A stretch of 64,000 nucleotides of DNA, taken from NCBI RefSeq assembly GCF_023184515.1, contig NZ_JAAHBP010000018.1, positions 124,001-188,000 of the forward strand, in the 5' to 3' direction. The position numbers and the translations under genes were made by a program. Source of the DNA: Streptomyces sp. D2-8 (GTDB lineage Bacteria; Actinomycetota; Actinomycetes; Streptomycetales; Streptomycetaceae). Positions 49,184-58,037 of this stretch are shown here, one piece after another. The first letter of the stretch is position 1, and every line of letters starts with the position of its first letter. The notes beneath the pieces were generated by a model. The model was not told where the DNA came from. It did no database searches and saw only the letters and a program-made list of their open reading frames with translations.

Positions 49184-49382
49184 GCCGAATTTCTTTCCGG
49201 CTGGTGTCCGCCTATGCGCCCGATTTCATCCGCACGGCACTTTTGACCCTTTCAAGTGAACAACGCAGGATGGCTTGTCATGAGCCGGGACAGGGGAGGT
49301 GATCTCACTTGTTCATCACGTGTTTGCCGGAGGCGTTGTCGAATGTGTTCCCGCCTCATCCGTCACGGGGAAGCATCGGCCG

Positions 49383-49630
49383 TCAGTCGTCGAGGTCCCG
49401 CCAGGCGCCCTCGCCGCCGACGTGCACGCGCACACGGGTGGAACGCAGGCCGGAGGGTCGCCGCACAGATGCGCGCGGAGCCAGGCGAGGCTCTCGGCGA
49501 AGACCTCGGGCCAGCCCTGCTGCAGTGCGGAGGTATGGGTCCAGGAACCGACGAGCAGGGCGGTCTCGCTTCCGGCCCGACGCAGTCGCGCGTACTGAGC
49601 GGCATAGCCGTGGGGAGCCCGCGGTGTGCC
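49383..49630 (-). pseudogene. Fragment of a CocE/NonD (X-Pro dipeptidyl-peptidase-like) hydrolase
   Basis: On the minus strand a frame reads YAAQYARLRRAGSETALLVG, then SWTHTSALQQGWPEVFAESLAWLRAHLCGD, matching the region around the catalytic His (WTH) of CocE/NonD hydrolases. Near position 49460 the frame shifts; the shifted frame continues with GLRSTRVRVHVGGEGAWRDLDD and stops at 49383. The alpha/beta-hydrolase core before it and the C-terminal beta domain after it are missing. It is an internal remnant in an otherwise gene-free 560-base stretch (49184-49750), which shows nothing else. Confidence 0.7.
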
Positions 49631-49750
49631 CCGTGCTAGCTTTGACTGTTTGCAGCGTCGCCGGTTCGGTGCTCCGTTCGGTGTCCCTGGCTGGTGACCG
49701 CATCCCCGCCGCGCCTTCCTCGGTACGGTTTCTTCGGAGGAAGGCTTTCA

Positions 49751-51172
49751 GTGAGCGAATCAACGCGTGGCGATGCCCGGCGGCAGGACGATGTGTCCGA
49801 GGTGTCGGGCGCCACGTCGAAGCTGCCCACGGCGGCGTCCTTCGCACAGCTGGGACTGCCGGCCGAGGTGCTGCGGGCCCTCGACGAGCACGGCGTGACG
49901 GTGCCCTCTCCCATCCAGGCGGCGGCGCTGCCGAACGCCCTCGCGGGACGGGACGTCCTGGGCCGTGGCCGCACAGGATCCGGCAAGACGCTCGCCTTCG
50001 GCCTGGGGATGCTCGTTCGGACGGCAGGGCAGCGCGCGCAGCCGAAGGAGCCGCTGGCGCTCGTTCTGGTGCCCACCAGGGAGCTGGCGCAGCAGGTCGG
50101 TGAGGCGCTCACCCCGTACGCCGAGGCGCTGCGGCTGCGGCTCGCGACCGTTGTGGGTGGAGTGTCCATCGGACGGCAGACCGCCGTGCTGCGGGACGGC
50201 GCCGAGATCGTCGTCGCCACGCCCGGCCGGCTGCACGACCTCATCGAGCGCAAGGGCTGCCGACTGGGACGGGTGCGCATCGCGGTCCTGGACGAGGCCG
50301 ACCAGATGTGTGACATGGGGTTCCTGCCGCAGGTCACCGAGATCCTGGACCAGGTGCGTTCGGACGGGCAGAGGATGCTCTTCTCCGCCACCCTCGACCG
50401 CGACGTCGACCAGCTGGTGCAGCGCTACCTGCGCGACCCCGCCGTCCACTCCGTGGACCCCTCGTCCAGCGCGGTATCCGCGATCGAGCACCACGTCTTC
50501 GTCGTGCACGGCCCGGACCGGTACGCCGTGACCACGGAGATCGCCGCCCGGGACGGCCGCGTCCTGCTGTTCCTGGACACCAAGCACGGCGTCGACCAGC
50601 TCACGCGGCATCTGCGGGCCAGCGGCGTGGCCGCCGCCGCCCTGCACAGCGGGAAGCCCCAGCCACAGCGCACCCGGACCCTGGCCCAGTTCAAGAACGG
50701 GCAGGTCACCGCGCTGGTGGCGACGAACGTCGCCGCGCGCGGCCTGCACGTCGACGACCTCGACCTCGTGGTCAACGTCGACCCGGCCACCGACCCGAAG
50801 GACTATCTGCACCGCGCGGGCCGCACGGCTCGGGCCGGCCGCTCCGGCACCGTCGTGACCCTCGCCCTGTCGGGACAGCGCCGCGAGACGAGCCAGGTCA
50901 TGGCGGCCGCCGACGTCGCTCCCAAGGTCACCAAAGTGCGATCCGGCGAGGCGGAGCTGAGCCGGATCACCGGCGCCAAGGCCCCCTCCGGAGAGCCTCT
51001 CGACGGCGCGTCGGCCGCATCGCGCCCCAAGAACCACAACGCCCCGTTCCGTGGCCTGGGCAGCGTCAAGGACGCGAAGAGCGGCTCCGGTGGCAAGTCG
51101 TCCCGCAAGAGCAGCGAAGCCCGCAAGCTCGCGGAGGCCCGCAAGGCGGCCCGGGTGCGTCGCGGCGGCTGA
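49751..51172 (+). CDS. DEAD-box ATP-dependent RNA helicase (RhlE-like)
   Basis: 473 residues from a GTG at 49751 with a perfect GGAGGAAGG ribosome site. Helicase motifs in order: Q motif VTVPSPIQAAALP, motif I GRTGSGKT (about residues 76-83), PTRELAQQ, TPGRLHD, motif II VLDEADQM (about 179-186), SAT, and in the second domain NVAARGLHVDD and HRAGRTARAG. The C-terminal tail is rich in Ser, Lys and Arg, for RNA binding. It unwinds RNA during ribosome assembly, mRNA turnover or cold stress. Single gene. Confidence 0.95.
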   Translation: MSESTRGDARRQDDVSEVSGATSKLPTAASFAQLGLPAEVLRALDEHGVTVPSPIQAAALPNALAGRDVLGRGRTGSGKTLAFGLGMLVRTAGQRAQPKEPLALVLVPTRELAQQVGEALTPYAEALRLRLATVVGGVSIGRQTAVLRDGAEIVVATPGRLHDLIERKGCRLGRVRIAVLDEADQMCDMGFLPQVTEILDQVRSDGQRMLFSATLDRDVDQLVQRYLRDPAVHSVDPSSSAVSAIEHHVFVVHGPDRYAVTTEIAARDGRVLLFLDTKHGVDQLTRHLRASGVAAAALHSGKPQPQRTRTLAQFKNGQVTALVATNVAARGLHVDDLDLVVNVDPATDPKDYLHRAGRTARAGRSGTVVTLALSGQRRETSQVMAAADVAPKVTKVRSGEAELSRITGAKAPSGEPLDGASAASRPKNHNAPFRGLGSVKDAKSGSGGKSSRKSSEARKLAEARKAARVRRGG

Positions 51173-51203
51173 GCCCCGCCTTCCCGGACACGCGGGTCAG
51201 CGG

Positions 51204-51710
51204 TTACGGGATCAAGAACTCCAGCTCGGGCCGGTCCCAGGCCACCGCGGGCGGGTTCGCGCGAGCGGTCCCGGTAGGCAGCGCGCCCACGCTGCGGTAA
51301 AAACCCTCGGCCGGGGGATGCGACACCACGCGGACACGGTCCAGCCCTGCCGCGCGCGCCTCGGACTTCATGTGCTCGACGAGCAACCGCCCGACACCGC
51401 GGCCCTGCGTCCCGTCCTCGACGAAAAGCAGGTCCAGCTCTGGCGGCTCGAGGACCAGCGAGTAGAAACCGAGCACCCGGCCCGCGGAATCACCGGTGTC
51501 GACGGCCGCGAAGACCCGATGCGTTTCGATGTAGTCGGACCCGACGCGGTAGTCCGCGACCATTGCCGCGTAGTGGCCCTCGTAGGCACGCGAGCCGCGC
51601 ACGAGTCGCGTAAGCCGCTTGGCGTCCCGGGCGACAGCCCGTCGTATGACGGTCTCGCCAGGATAGGGCGTAATACTCGACTTCATTTGGAGCATCTTAC
51701 GCAACGCCAT
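51204..51710 (-). CDS. GNAT family N-acetyltransferase
   Basis: About 168 residues. The acetyl-CoA-binding signature is visible as LLFVEDGTQGRGVGRLLVEHM (about residues 93-114; pattern Q/R-x-x-G-x-G/A), followed by the AGLDRVRVVSHPPAEGFYRSVG segment that ends in the usual FY-x-x-x-G of GNAT proteins. The start is uncertain: ATG codons at 51710, 51695 and 51686 are in frame and none has a clear ribosome site. Substrate unknown. Confidence 0.85.
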   Translation of the reverse strand: MALRKMLQMKSSITPYPGETVIRRAVARDAKRLTRLVRGSRAYEGHYAAMVADYRVGSDYIETHRVFAAVDTGDSAGRVLGFYSLVLEPPELDLLFVEDGTQGRGVGRLLVEHMKSEARAAGLDRVRVVSHPPAEGFYRSVGALPTGTARANPPAVAWDRPELEFLIP

Positions 51711-51744
51711 GTCATGGTGGGTGGCCTGCGGTACCGGATGCGGC

Positions 51745-52113
51745 TCAGGGCGTCTTCTTCGCGGGCTGCTTGGTGTTCTTGGTCTTGCTGGTGCCTGTAG
51801 TGCTGCGTCTTGTCTTGGACGGCGCGCTCTTTCGCGGTGTGGCCTTCTCTGTGTCCGTGGCCTTCCGTGACGGTGGTGTCCGGGTCGGTGCGGTCGGCCA
51901 CGTGAGCTCGATCTCCAGCTCGATCTCCCCTTCGCCGATCTCGACCTCCATCTCGCTGTGAAGGTCGTCGGGAATACGCAGGCTCAGCGTTCCGGGGCTG
52001 AGTTCCAGTTCGGTTTCACCGCCCTTTCTGAGCGCGGCTGCGAGTGCGGTGAGCTGGTCAGCCGCTTCAAGGCGTGACAGCGTGCGGTTTTGCTGGAACT
52101 TGAGATCTTTCAC
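51745..52113 (-). CDS. Amphi-Trp domain-containing protein
   Basis: 122 residues from a GTG at 52113. The N-terminal 75 residues form the small amphi-Trp domain: helix SRLEAADQLTALAAALRKG, then strands ELELSPGTLSLRIPD and EVEIGEGEIELEIELTWP. The C-terminal 45 residues are a Lys/Thr/Ser/Pro tail, probably disordered and basic. The function of the family is unknown. A small membrane peptide frame may overlap its 5' end. Confidence 0.85.
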   Translation of the reverse strand: MKDLKFQQNRTLSRLEAADQLTALAAALRKGGETELELSPGTLSLRIPDDLHSEMEVEIGEGEIELEIELTWPTAPTRTPPSRKATDTEKATPRKSAPSKTRRSTTGTSKTKNTKQPAKKTP

Positions 52114-52225
52114 GGGTGTCTCCGATCCGGAGGCGGGCCCAGATCACGAAGGCGTTGATCGCGATCATGGCCACGCCGGCCAGCCCCACGCCGACGATCC
52201 TGGCTGGGGGTCGGGCTACTACCAA
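52067..52225 (-). CDS. Possible 52-residue membrane peptide
   Basis: A TTG at 52225 with AGGA six bases upstream opens a frame containing the hydrophobic segment IVGVGLAGVAMIAINAFVIW (residues about 10-29), followed by the basic stop-transfer RLRIGD. It overlaps the first 47 bases of the amphi-Trp gene in another frame. The clean hydrophobic helix suggests a real small protein, but the start codon is weak and no relative is recognised. Confidence 0.3.
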   Translation of the reverse strand: MVVARPPARIVGVGLAGVAMIAINAFVIWARLRIGDTRERSQVPAKPHAVTP

Positions 52226-52351
52226 TCACGTCCTGTGGGGTGGGCCGCGCACCTCGGTGTGCCTGACCGGCCGCTCTCGATGAGTTGTCCCGAGGTATCA
52301 GTGCAGGCCGGGGCTGTGTCGGCACGGTTGGGGGGCGAGGGGCGCAGGGGA

Positions 52352-52648
52352 TCACCCACCCCGTCGTTTCGTATGCCGGTCCCGGCGCCGGCGCACACTC
52401 AAGGCGCAGGCGAGCATGCCGAGGCCCCAGGCGATCAGAAGGGCACCCCATAGCGGCATGGTCACCTTGGGGATGAGAAGGCGGATCTCGGTACTCGCGC
52501 GGTTCTCGAAGATGAAGACCAGCGCGATCGCGGTGATCAGAACGAACGGTATGAGGCGGCGGACACCGGGGCGGGACAGAAAGGGCGTGTGCCGCTTATG
52601 GTCTGGGTGGTCTGTGCTGGTTCGAGGCATGAGATGTCGCTCCATCAC
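52352..52648 (-). CDS. LapA-domain small membrane protein
   Basis: 98 residues with two predicted spans. After a polar, His/Pro-rich N-terminus, span 1 is RLIPFVLITAIALVFIFENR (about residues 31-50), leading into the LapA pattern (FENRASTEIRLLIPKVTMP), span 2 is WGALLIAWGLGMLACALSV, and the C-terminus is basic. LapA proteins (lipopolysaccharide assembly A) have unknown roles in Actinobacteria. It is divergent from the MerR gene downstream. Confidence 0.8.
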   Translation of the reverse strand: MMERHLMPRTSTDHPDHKRHTPFLSRPGVRRLIPFVLITAIALVFIFENRASTEIRLLIPKVTMPLWGALLIAWGLGMLACALSVRRRRDRHTKRRGG

Positions 52649-52812
52649 GTTGCCCCCTTCATCCAGCGTCCTCTTTCAGTCGGCGACTCGCTACCGAGGG
52701 GAGCCGCGGCCCCGAGTACGTCCGGGGCCGGCGGCGGTGCTCTGAAGAACTCACGGGATGTCGCACTGAGGCGCTTGAGTCTCCAGCGGCTGGAGGGTCC
52801 AGGATCTCGCCC

Positions 52813-53739
52813 ATGGACGACGAACGCCCCGACGTGCTCACCATCGGCCAGCTCGCGCACCGCACCGGACTTCCGGTGCGTACCCTGCGCTTCTGGTCGG
52901 ACGAGGGGGCCGTGCCGCCTGTGACCCGCTCCGCCGGCGGCTACCGGCTGTACGACGCCGAGTCCGTGGCCCGCGTCGAACTGGTCCGCACCCTGCGGGA
53001 GCTGGGCCTCGGGCTCGACGACGTGTGCCGCGTCCTGAGCGGCCGCACCACGGTCGCCGAGGTCGCCGACGCTCATGTGGCCGCGCTTGACGCGCAGATC
53101 CGCTCACTCAAGGTGAGCCGGGCCGTCCTGTACACCGTGGCGAGACGGGGTTCGACCGCTGAGGAGACAGCACTGATGAACCGGTTGGCGCGGCTTTCCG
53201 CCGCCGAACGCGAGCAGATCATCGACGAGTTCAAGGAGGAGGTGTTCGGCGGTCTCGACGTCGACCCGCACCTGCGCGACCGCCTACGCACCTTCAGCGT
53301 CGAACTGCCCGACGATCCCACACCCGAGCAGGTCGACGCCTGGATCGAACTGGCCGAACTGGTGCGGGACGCCGGCTTTCGCGCCCGGTTGCGCACTTGG
53401 ATGGAGCTCAACACGCCCGTACCGGGGCAGGGCCGTCCCCCCGGGGCGTCCCTCTGGTGGGCCAGGCAGGTCGTGCGGACCGTCGCGGAGGTCAGAAAGC
53501 GCGGGGTCGCTCCCGAGGGACCGGCTGCGGCCGAGGTGCTGTCCGAGCTGCTCGGTGACGCCGATCGGGTTGCCGTGCTGCGCAGCCTCGAGGCCGGCAT
53601 CGAGGCAGAGGCTGAGCGCTACCGCAGACTCGTCGCCCGTGTGCGCGGGCAGGAGTCGTCGCCCGACGCGACCGAGGAGCTGGAGTGGTTGGCGCGGGCC
53701 CTGCGCGCCGCAGATCAGGCCGGACCGGCCGCATTGTGA
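52813..53739 (+). CDS. MerR family transcriptional regulator
   Basis: 308 residues starting at ATG 52813. The winged helix is typical: TIGQLAHRTGLPVRTLRFWS (residues about 7-26), followed by DEGAVPP, RSAGGYRLYDAESVARVE and the antiparallel dimer helix LRELGLGLDDVCRVLSG. The long C-terminal region (about residues 120-308) is helical and has no recognisable cofactor-binding Cys motif, so the inducer is probably an organic molecule. It ends before the hairpin at 53937-53972. Confidence 0.92.
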   Translation: MDDERPDVLTIGQLAHRTGLPVRTLRFWSDEGAVPPVTRSAGGYRLYDAESVARVELVRTLRELGLGLDDVCRVLSGRTTVAEVADAHVAALDAQIRSLKVSRAVLYTVARRGSTAEETALMNRLARLSAAEREQIIDEFKEEVFGGLDVDPHLRDRLRTFSVELPDDPTPEQVDAWIELAELVRDAGFRARLRTWMELNTPVPGQGRPPGASLWWARQVVRTVAEVRKRGVAPEGPAAAEVLSELLGDADRVAVLRSLEAGIEAEAERYRRLVARVRGQESSPDATEELEWLARALRAADQAGPAAL

Positions 53740-53936
53740 TCGCTCGACACCCACGAGGTGCTGCTGTCCGTCGAGCACGTCCACCGTTCAACAGGCTCCA
53801 GCCTGCGGACTCCCCGCCGTATCGGAGGGTGCGTGCGGGGGAGCAGGCCCGAACTGTCGGGCTCGGCACGAGAGGTGAGCCGCGCCCGGATCGGAACACA
53901 ACCGGCACATGGCTTCCGGCCTGTCCGTGAGATACG

Positions 53937-53972
53937 GAGGACCGCACCCCGTTTGTTCGGGGTGCGGTCCTC
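53937..53972. terminator. Bidirectional hairpin terminator (15-bp stem)
   Basis: Perfect 15-bp arms (53937-53951 and 53958-53972) around the loop TTTGTT, between the convergent MerR gene and the lipoprotein gene. It should end transcription from both sides. Confidence 0.85.
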
Positions 53973-53998
53973 GAGGGGCGCTGCGGGGCAGGTGTCCG

Positions 53999-54526
53999 CT
54001 AGCTCCCGGACGGGGCGCCGGAGGTGCGGGAGCCGGAGCTGCCCGGCTTCGGCGGGGCCCAAGTGGGTTTGGCCGTGGCCTCGGCCGGGTCGGGCTCGGC
54101 GAGGGTGAGTCCCCAGGAGTCGTCCTCGTCGATGCGGGCCTCGATCTCCTTGATCTGGCCGCTCTTGGCGAAGTAGAGGACCACGACCTGCCGCACGGAA
54201 CCCTCGTCGTAGAAGTCCGCCGTCACGTCTGCCTTGGCGGCGGCGCCGAAGGCCTTCACCCAGTTGCGGGCCGTGGCATCGGCGTGCGTGTCGTCGACGG
54301 CGAGCGCGGCCAGCCCGTCGGTGTCACCGTCGGCGAGCCGCCACACGGCCTTCTGCACCGTCTCAAGGCTTCCCATGGAGGGGTAGCCGACGACCTTCAG
54401 GGGCCGGTGATTGCTGTAGTCCGTCTGATAGGTCAGGGACCCGTCGTCCGAGGTGCAGCCCGTCAGCAGTCCCCCCGCGACGACGGCGGCCAGGGCGAAG
54501 CGGGTGGGCCTTGTCTTGCGTGCCAT
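53999..54526 (-). CDS. Small secreted lipoprotein, unknown function
   Basis: 175 residues from the ATG at 54526, inside a longer open frame. The signal peptide RFALAAVVAGGLLTGCTSDD has the lipobox LTGC with lipidated Cys near residue 24. The mature part has segments like VQKAVWRLADGDTDGLAALA and WVKAFGAAAKADV, an NTF2/SnoaL-like pattern of a helix pair and a sheet (VVVLYFAKSGQIKEIEARI). The tail is Pro/Ser/Gly-rich. It starts two bases after the stop of the large amidase-type gene, so the two are co-transcribed and probably function at the same place outside the cell. Confidence 0.82.
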   Translation of the reverse strand: MARKTRPTRFALAAVVAGGLLTGCTSDDGSLTYQTDYSNHRPLKVVGYPSMGSLETVQKAVWRLADGDTDGLAALAVDDTHADATARNWVKAFGAAAKADVTADFYDEGSVRQVVVLYFAKSGQIKEIEARIDEDDSWGLTLAEPDPAEATAKPTWAPPKPGSSGSRTSGAPSGS

Positions 54527-54528
54527 GG

Positions 54529-57500
54529 TCAGGACCTCGCCTTCGGGCGGAGGATGGTGACCCGCTCGATGTAGTTGGGCTTGCCGCGGTACCGCAGGAT
54601 GGCAGCCGCGAGGCTGGTCCTGTTGGAGCTGCCGTGCTGGATCAGCTGGAGCCCGTGCCGCTTGCGCTCGACGATGGCCACGTGGTTGTAGCCTCGTTCC
54701 CGCTTCCACTTGAACAGCACGAGATCTCCCGGCTTGGCGGAGTGGGCCGTGACGTACTTGGCCCCGCGGTAGCGGATCATGTGCCGGCGGAAGTTCTCGG
54801 CGGCGGCCCACGTGTAGCTCTTGTTCTTGATCTTGCCGAAGAGGCAGTACTGCTGCCACCAGGCGCGGTCGTGCTTGCGCCCGCCGTGGCGGGTCTTCAT
54901 CCTGCCACCGTGGTACAGCGCCTTCGACACGAAGTTGGTGCAGTCCTGGCCGTATTCCCAGCGGGTGTTGACATTCCGGGAGGCCCACTTGACCGTTCCG
55001 GAGCCGGACACCTGTGCGGCGGTGCGCTTGACGCGCAGTGCCGACTGCTGTGCGGCCGGAGCGGCTTCCTCGGCCGGCAGGCCGTCCGCGTCGAGCGCGA
55101 TCGGCTCGTCGGGCACCTCGCTGATGGGACCCAGCGAGTCGTCGGTGGTCTCCAGGCCGTTGGCGGCCGAGGCCGACGCCGAGAGCACGGTTTCCACCGC
55201 AGGGGCGTCCGCCTCGACGTGGAGGATCGGGGCGCCACTGTTGGTGCTGAAGGTGAAGCGCTGCTCCCGCTGTCCTTCCTCCGGTTCACCGCCCGAGTCG
55301 CCGGGGTCCGCCGGGTTACCGCCCGTCAGTACGGCCGAGTCCTCGAGGACCGATCGCAGGAACACCGTGCCGTTGTCGTCGACACCGACCAGGACGTCGG
55401 ACAACTTCGTCGTCATCTCGGTGTAGTGCTGACCGCGCCGGGCCAGTACGTCCCTGGCCTCCGCGAGATCCGCGGCCTGGGCGCCGAGCAGGTCCTGGAA
55501 CGCGGCCCCGCGCGAGCTCCCGGCGAGGGCCGCCGCGGCGGTCGGATGCTTGCCGCCGAGGATGGCGCTACGGGCATCGACGTACTGCTGCACGATCTCC
55601 CGGTAGGCGGCCACGCCATCCGGAACGGCCACGGGGGTGAGTGCTTCCGACGCCGTGCCGGGACCGGTGCCGTGCGGGGTACGCGCCGTCACGGTCACCC
55701 GATGGGCGGTGCCGTTCTTCAGCCCGTCCACGACGAGGTGCGCGTCGCGGGTGGTGGCCCTGGCGGCCTCGCCGCCGTCGGGCTTCGTGACGACGACGGT
55801 GTACTCCGCGCCGTCCGTCGACGAACCGAGGTCCAGCGGCGGGTTCCAGGTCGCCAGGAGCCCGCCGTCACCGGCGGTCACGCGCAGTTCCTGCGGGGCT
55901 CCGGGCGCGGTCGGTGCCACGTAGGTGATGACGAGCCGCGGCCGCTTCGCCGGGTCCGTGCTGCGGCTTGAGTGATAGGCGACGGTCGACGCGGTGTCGG
56001 TGGCGGGGAGCCGCACCGCGACCCCCTCGCCCGCCTGTTCGTCGATCCAGGACTGCACCAGTGTCGCGAGGTCCTGGGTGTCGGCGAGCGCGGTCTCGGT
56101 GAACGGGGCGTCGTCCAGCACGTCCAGCAGGCCGGTTCCGGTGCGCGGGGTGGCCCAGGGTTCGTGCAGCTGGTACATCTCGACCGGCCGCTGCGCGCAG
56201 GTGCCGGTGCCGCATTCGGCCGGAGTCAGCACGAGCCGGGCCCGGGTCACCCTGGCGCCTTCCGGCACCTTGCCGAGGTCCGGCTTGAGCCAGGCGGCCC
56301 GCTCACCGTCGGTGCCACCGCCCAGCGTCAGCCGGCCATCGGTGACGGCGGGGCAGCCACCGTCCCCACAGGCCTCGGTGCCGACCGGCACCGTGGCGTC
56401 ATCGAGGGAGGGGCCGGTGAGGGTGACGGACGTGGTGTCGGGTGCCTTCGGGTCGCCTGCGTCGGTAGCGGTGAACTCCTGCTCGTAGGACCAGGCCGAG
56501 CAGCCCCGGTCGGTGCAGGCACGGATCGCCCAGAGGTACGTCGTGCCCGCGCGCAGTACGCCATCGGGGACGCGTGCCGCAGCGCGCTGGCCGCTGTCCA
56601 CCCAGGCCTGAGGGACGCTCACCCCGGGGAACTGCTTTCCGTCGGCGTCGCGCAGGACGAACTCCGCTCGTACGCGGCCCTGTTCGGGGCTGGACACCAG
56701 CCCGGACAGCAGGGGGGTGAGGGACTGCGTGGCTCCGGACTCCAGTGCCTGCGGCATGTCCGGCAGACCGCCGGGACGGCGCCCGGTGCCGACCGTGAAG
56801 GTGGCCCAGTCGGACCAGGCGAGATTGTAGTGCGTGCCGTCATAGGGGCTGGTGCGGAACCGGTAGGTCGCACCGTCCTTGAGTGTGCCGTCCGGGACGG
56901 TCACGGCCGCCGCGCGTCCGGAGTCGACTCGCGGCGAGACGAGGTAGTCTCCCACCCGCTTGCCGGTCGCAGCATCGACGATCTCGAAGGTGCCGGTGAC
57001 GCGGTCGCCGTCCTTGTCGGAGAACGTGTCCCGCAGCGTCGGCGTCGTGGTGTTGACCTGCCAGGTGGCCGAGGCGTCCTGAGTGAAGGGCGGGCCGGCC
57101 TGGCGGTTGTTGCCCGACCGCGGACGGAAGTTGTAGGTGACCGTCAGCTTGGGCGGATTGCTGGTGGCGTTGGCGGAGTTGACCCGCTTCCACTGCCCGA
57201 CGACGGACTCGTCGGCGGCCCGCAGGCCCATGCTGGACTGCGGCGCCTTGGAGGACGCCCACGTCTGTACGAGTGAGGTCACATCGGCGTTGATCCCAGC
57301 CGCCCGGGCCGCACTTCGGATTGCCCTTGGTCTCGGTAGACGTCGCGTGCTGGGTGTGCAGGGTGGGCTGGGACGTCCAGCGGCTCGAGACCGAGGCCTT
57401 GTCGGCCGACCAGACCGCCCAGGACTGGGCCTTGCAGTCGGTGTGGCCCGATCGGTGTCGACGGTGACCCAGCTGCCGTTCCGGTCGAACCGTACGGGGC

Positions 57501-57822
57501 CGGCGGTGAGTTCGGTCGTCAGGGAGCTGTCCTGGTTGACCCAGGTGGTGGATGTCTCGGTGCGCTCGGACAGCGCCTTCACCCGCTTGCCGGAACGTTT
57601 CGCCTCGGCGAGGGCGGACGGCACGTCGGGAGCGGAGAGCTTCCCGGCCGGCCCGTCCACGGCGGGTGTCGCCGCGACGGCCGGCCGGGGCGTCGTCAGG
57701 ACCGCCCCACTCGGCAGAGTCAGGGAGAGGGTGAGCAAGACAGTGGTGCGGGGCAGGCGTCTGAGCACGCGCAAAGTGCCTCGTTCCCCCGGAACGGGCG
57801 GTGGTATGTGCATGGTGTGCAT
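54529..57822 (-). CDS. Large secreted protein with Fn3/DNRLRE-type repeats and a C-terminal amidase domain; internal frame scar
   Basis: About 1097 residues from the ATG at 57822 (AAGGG upstream; ATG at 57813 also possible). A signal peptide (TTVLLTLSLTLPSGAVLTT, cleavage after AVA) is followed by a beta-rich region with DNRLRE-like strands (NADVTSLVQTWAS, GLRAADESVVGQW), fibronectin-III-like repeats (WSDWATFTVG, SAWSYEQEFTAT), a second DNRLRE-like part (RARLVLTPAECGTGTC, DLATLVQSWIDEQ) and a C-terminal NlpC/P60-like putative amidase (DCTNFVSKALYHGG, GDLVLFKW, NHVAIVERK; Cys and His visible). About 47 codons (roughly 57297-57440) are Arg/Pro-rich in this frame but read as DNRLRE sequence (WAVWSADKASVSSRW) in another, so the region has an old deletion plus a one-base shift. 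Confidence 0.75.
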   Translation of the reverse strand: MHTMHIPPPVPGERGTLRVLRRLPRTTVLLTLSLTLPSGAVLTTPRPAVAATPAVDGPAGKLSAPDVPSALAEAKRSGKRVKALSERTETSTTWVNQDSSLTTELTAGPVRFDRNGSWVTVDTDRATPTARPSPGRSGRPTRPRSRAAGRPSPPCTPSTRRLPRPRAIRSAARAAGINADVTSLVQTWASSKAPQSSMGLRAADESVVGQWKRVNSANATSNPPKLTVTYNFRPRSGNNRQAGPPFTQDASATWQVNTTTPTLRDTFSDKDGDRVTGTFEIVDAATGKRVGDYLVSPRVDSGRAAAVTVPDGTLKDGATYRFRTSPYDGTHYNLAWSDWATFTVGTGRRPGGLPDMPQALESGATQSLTPLLSGLVSSPEQGRVRAEFVLRDADGKQFPGVSVPQAWVDSGQRAAARVPDGVLRAGTTYLWAIRACTDRGCSAWSYEQEFTATDAGDPKAPDTTSVTLTGPSLDDATVPVGTEACGDGGCPAVTDGRLTLGGGTDGERAAWLKPDLGKVPEGARVTRARLVLTPAECGTGTCAQRPVEMYQLHEPWATPRTGTGLLDVLDDAPFTETALADTQDLATLVQSWIDEQAGEGVAVRLPATDTASTVAYHSSRSTDPAKRPRLVITYVAPTAPGAPQELRVTAGDGGLLATWNPPLDLGSSTDGAEYTVVVTKPDGGEAARATTRDAHLVVDGLKNGTAHRVTVTARTPHGTGPGTASEALTPVAVPDGVAAYREIVQQYVDARSAILGGKHPTAAAALAGSSRGAAFQDLLGAQAADLAEARDVLARRGQHYTEMTTKLSDVLVGVDDNGTVFLRSVLEDSAVLTGGNPADPGDSGGEPEEGQREQRFTFSTNSGAPILHVEADAPAVETVLSASASAANGLETTDDSLGPISEVPDEPIALDADGLPAEEAAPAAQQSALRVKRTAAQVSGSGTVKWASRNVNTRWEYGQDCTNFVSKALYHGGRMKTRHGGRKHDRAWWQQYCLFGKIKNKSYTWAAAENFRRHMIRYRGAKYVTAHSAKPGDLVLFKWKRERGYNHVAIVERKRHGLQLIQHGSSNRTSLAAAILRYRGKPNYIERVTILRPKARS

Positions 57823-58037
57823 TCGACCCTTGGTCAGATGGTCAGAGAGCGATGAAGAAGTCGAAAAGCTAATGCCTGGCTGGTGTGCACACATCGCCGA
57901 GCGGGCTTTTTGCCCCATGATGACCATGGATGGGGTGCGGTGGGCTTTGTCACGGAGAGGTGAGGGAACCTCAGGCCCCCTTTGCCGTCCGGCCGTGCTC
58001 TCGTCGCCCTCGGGGTCGTCGTCGACGGCTGTCTCCG

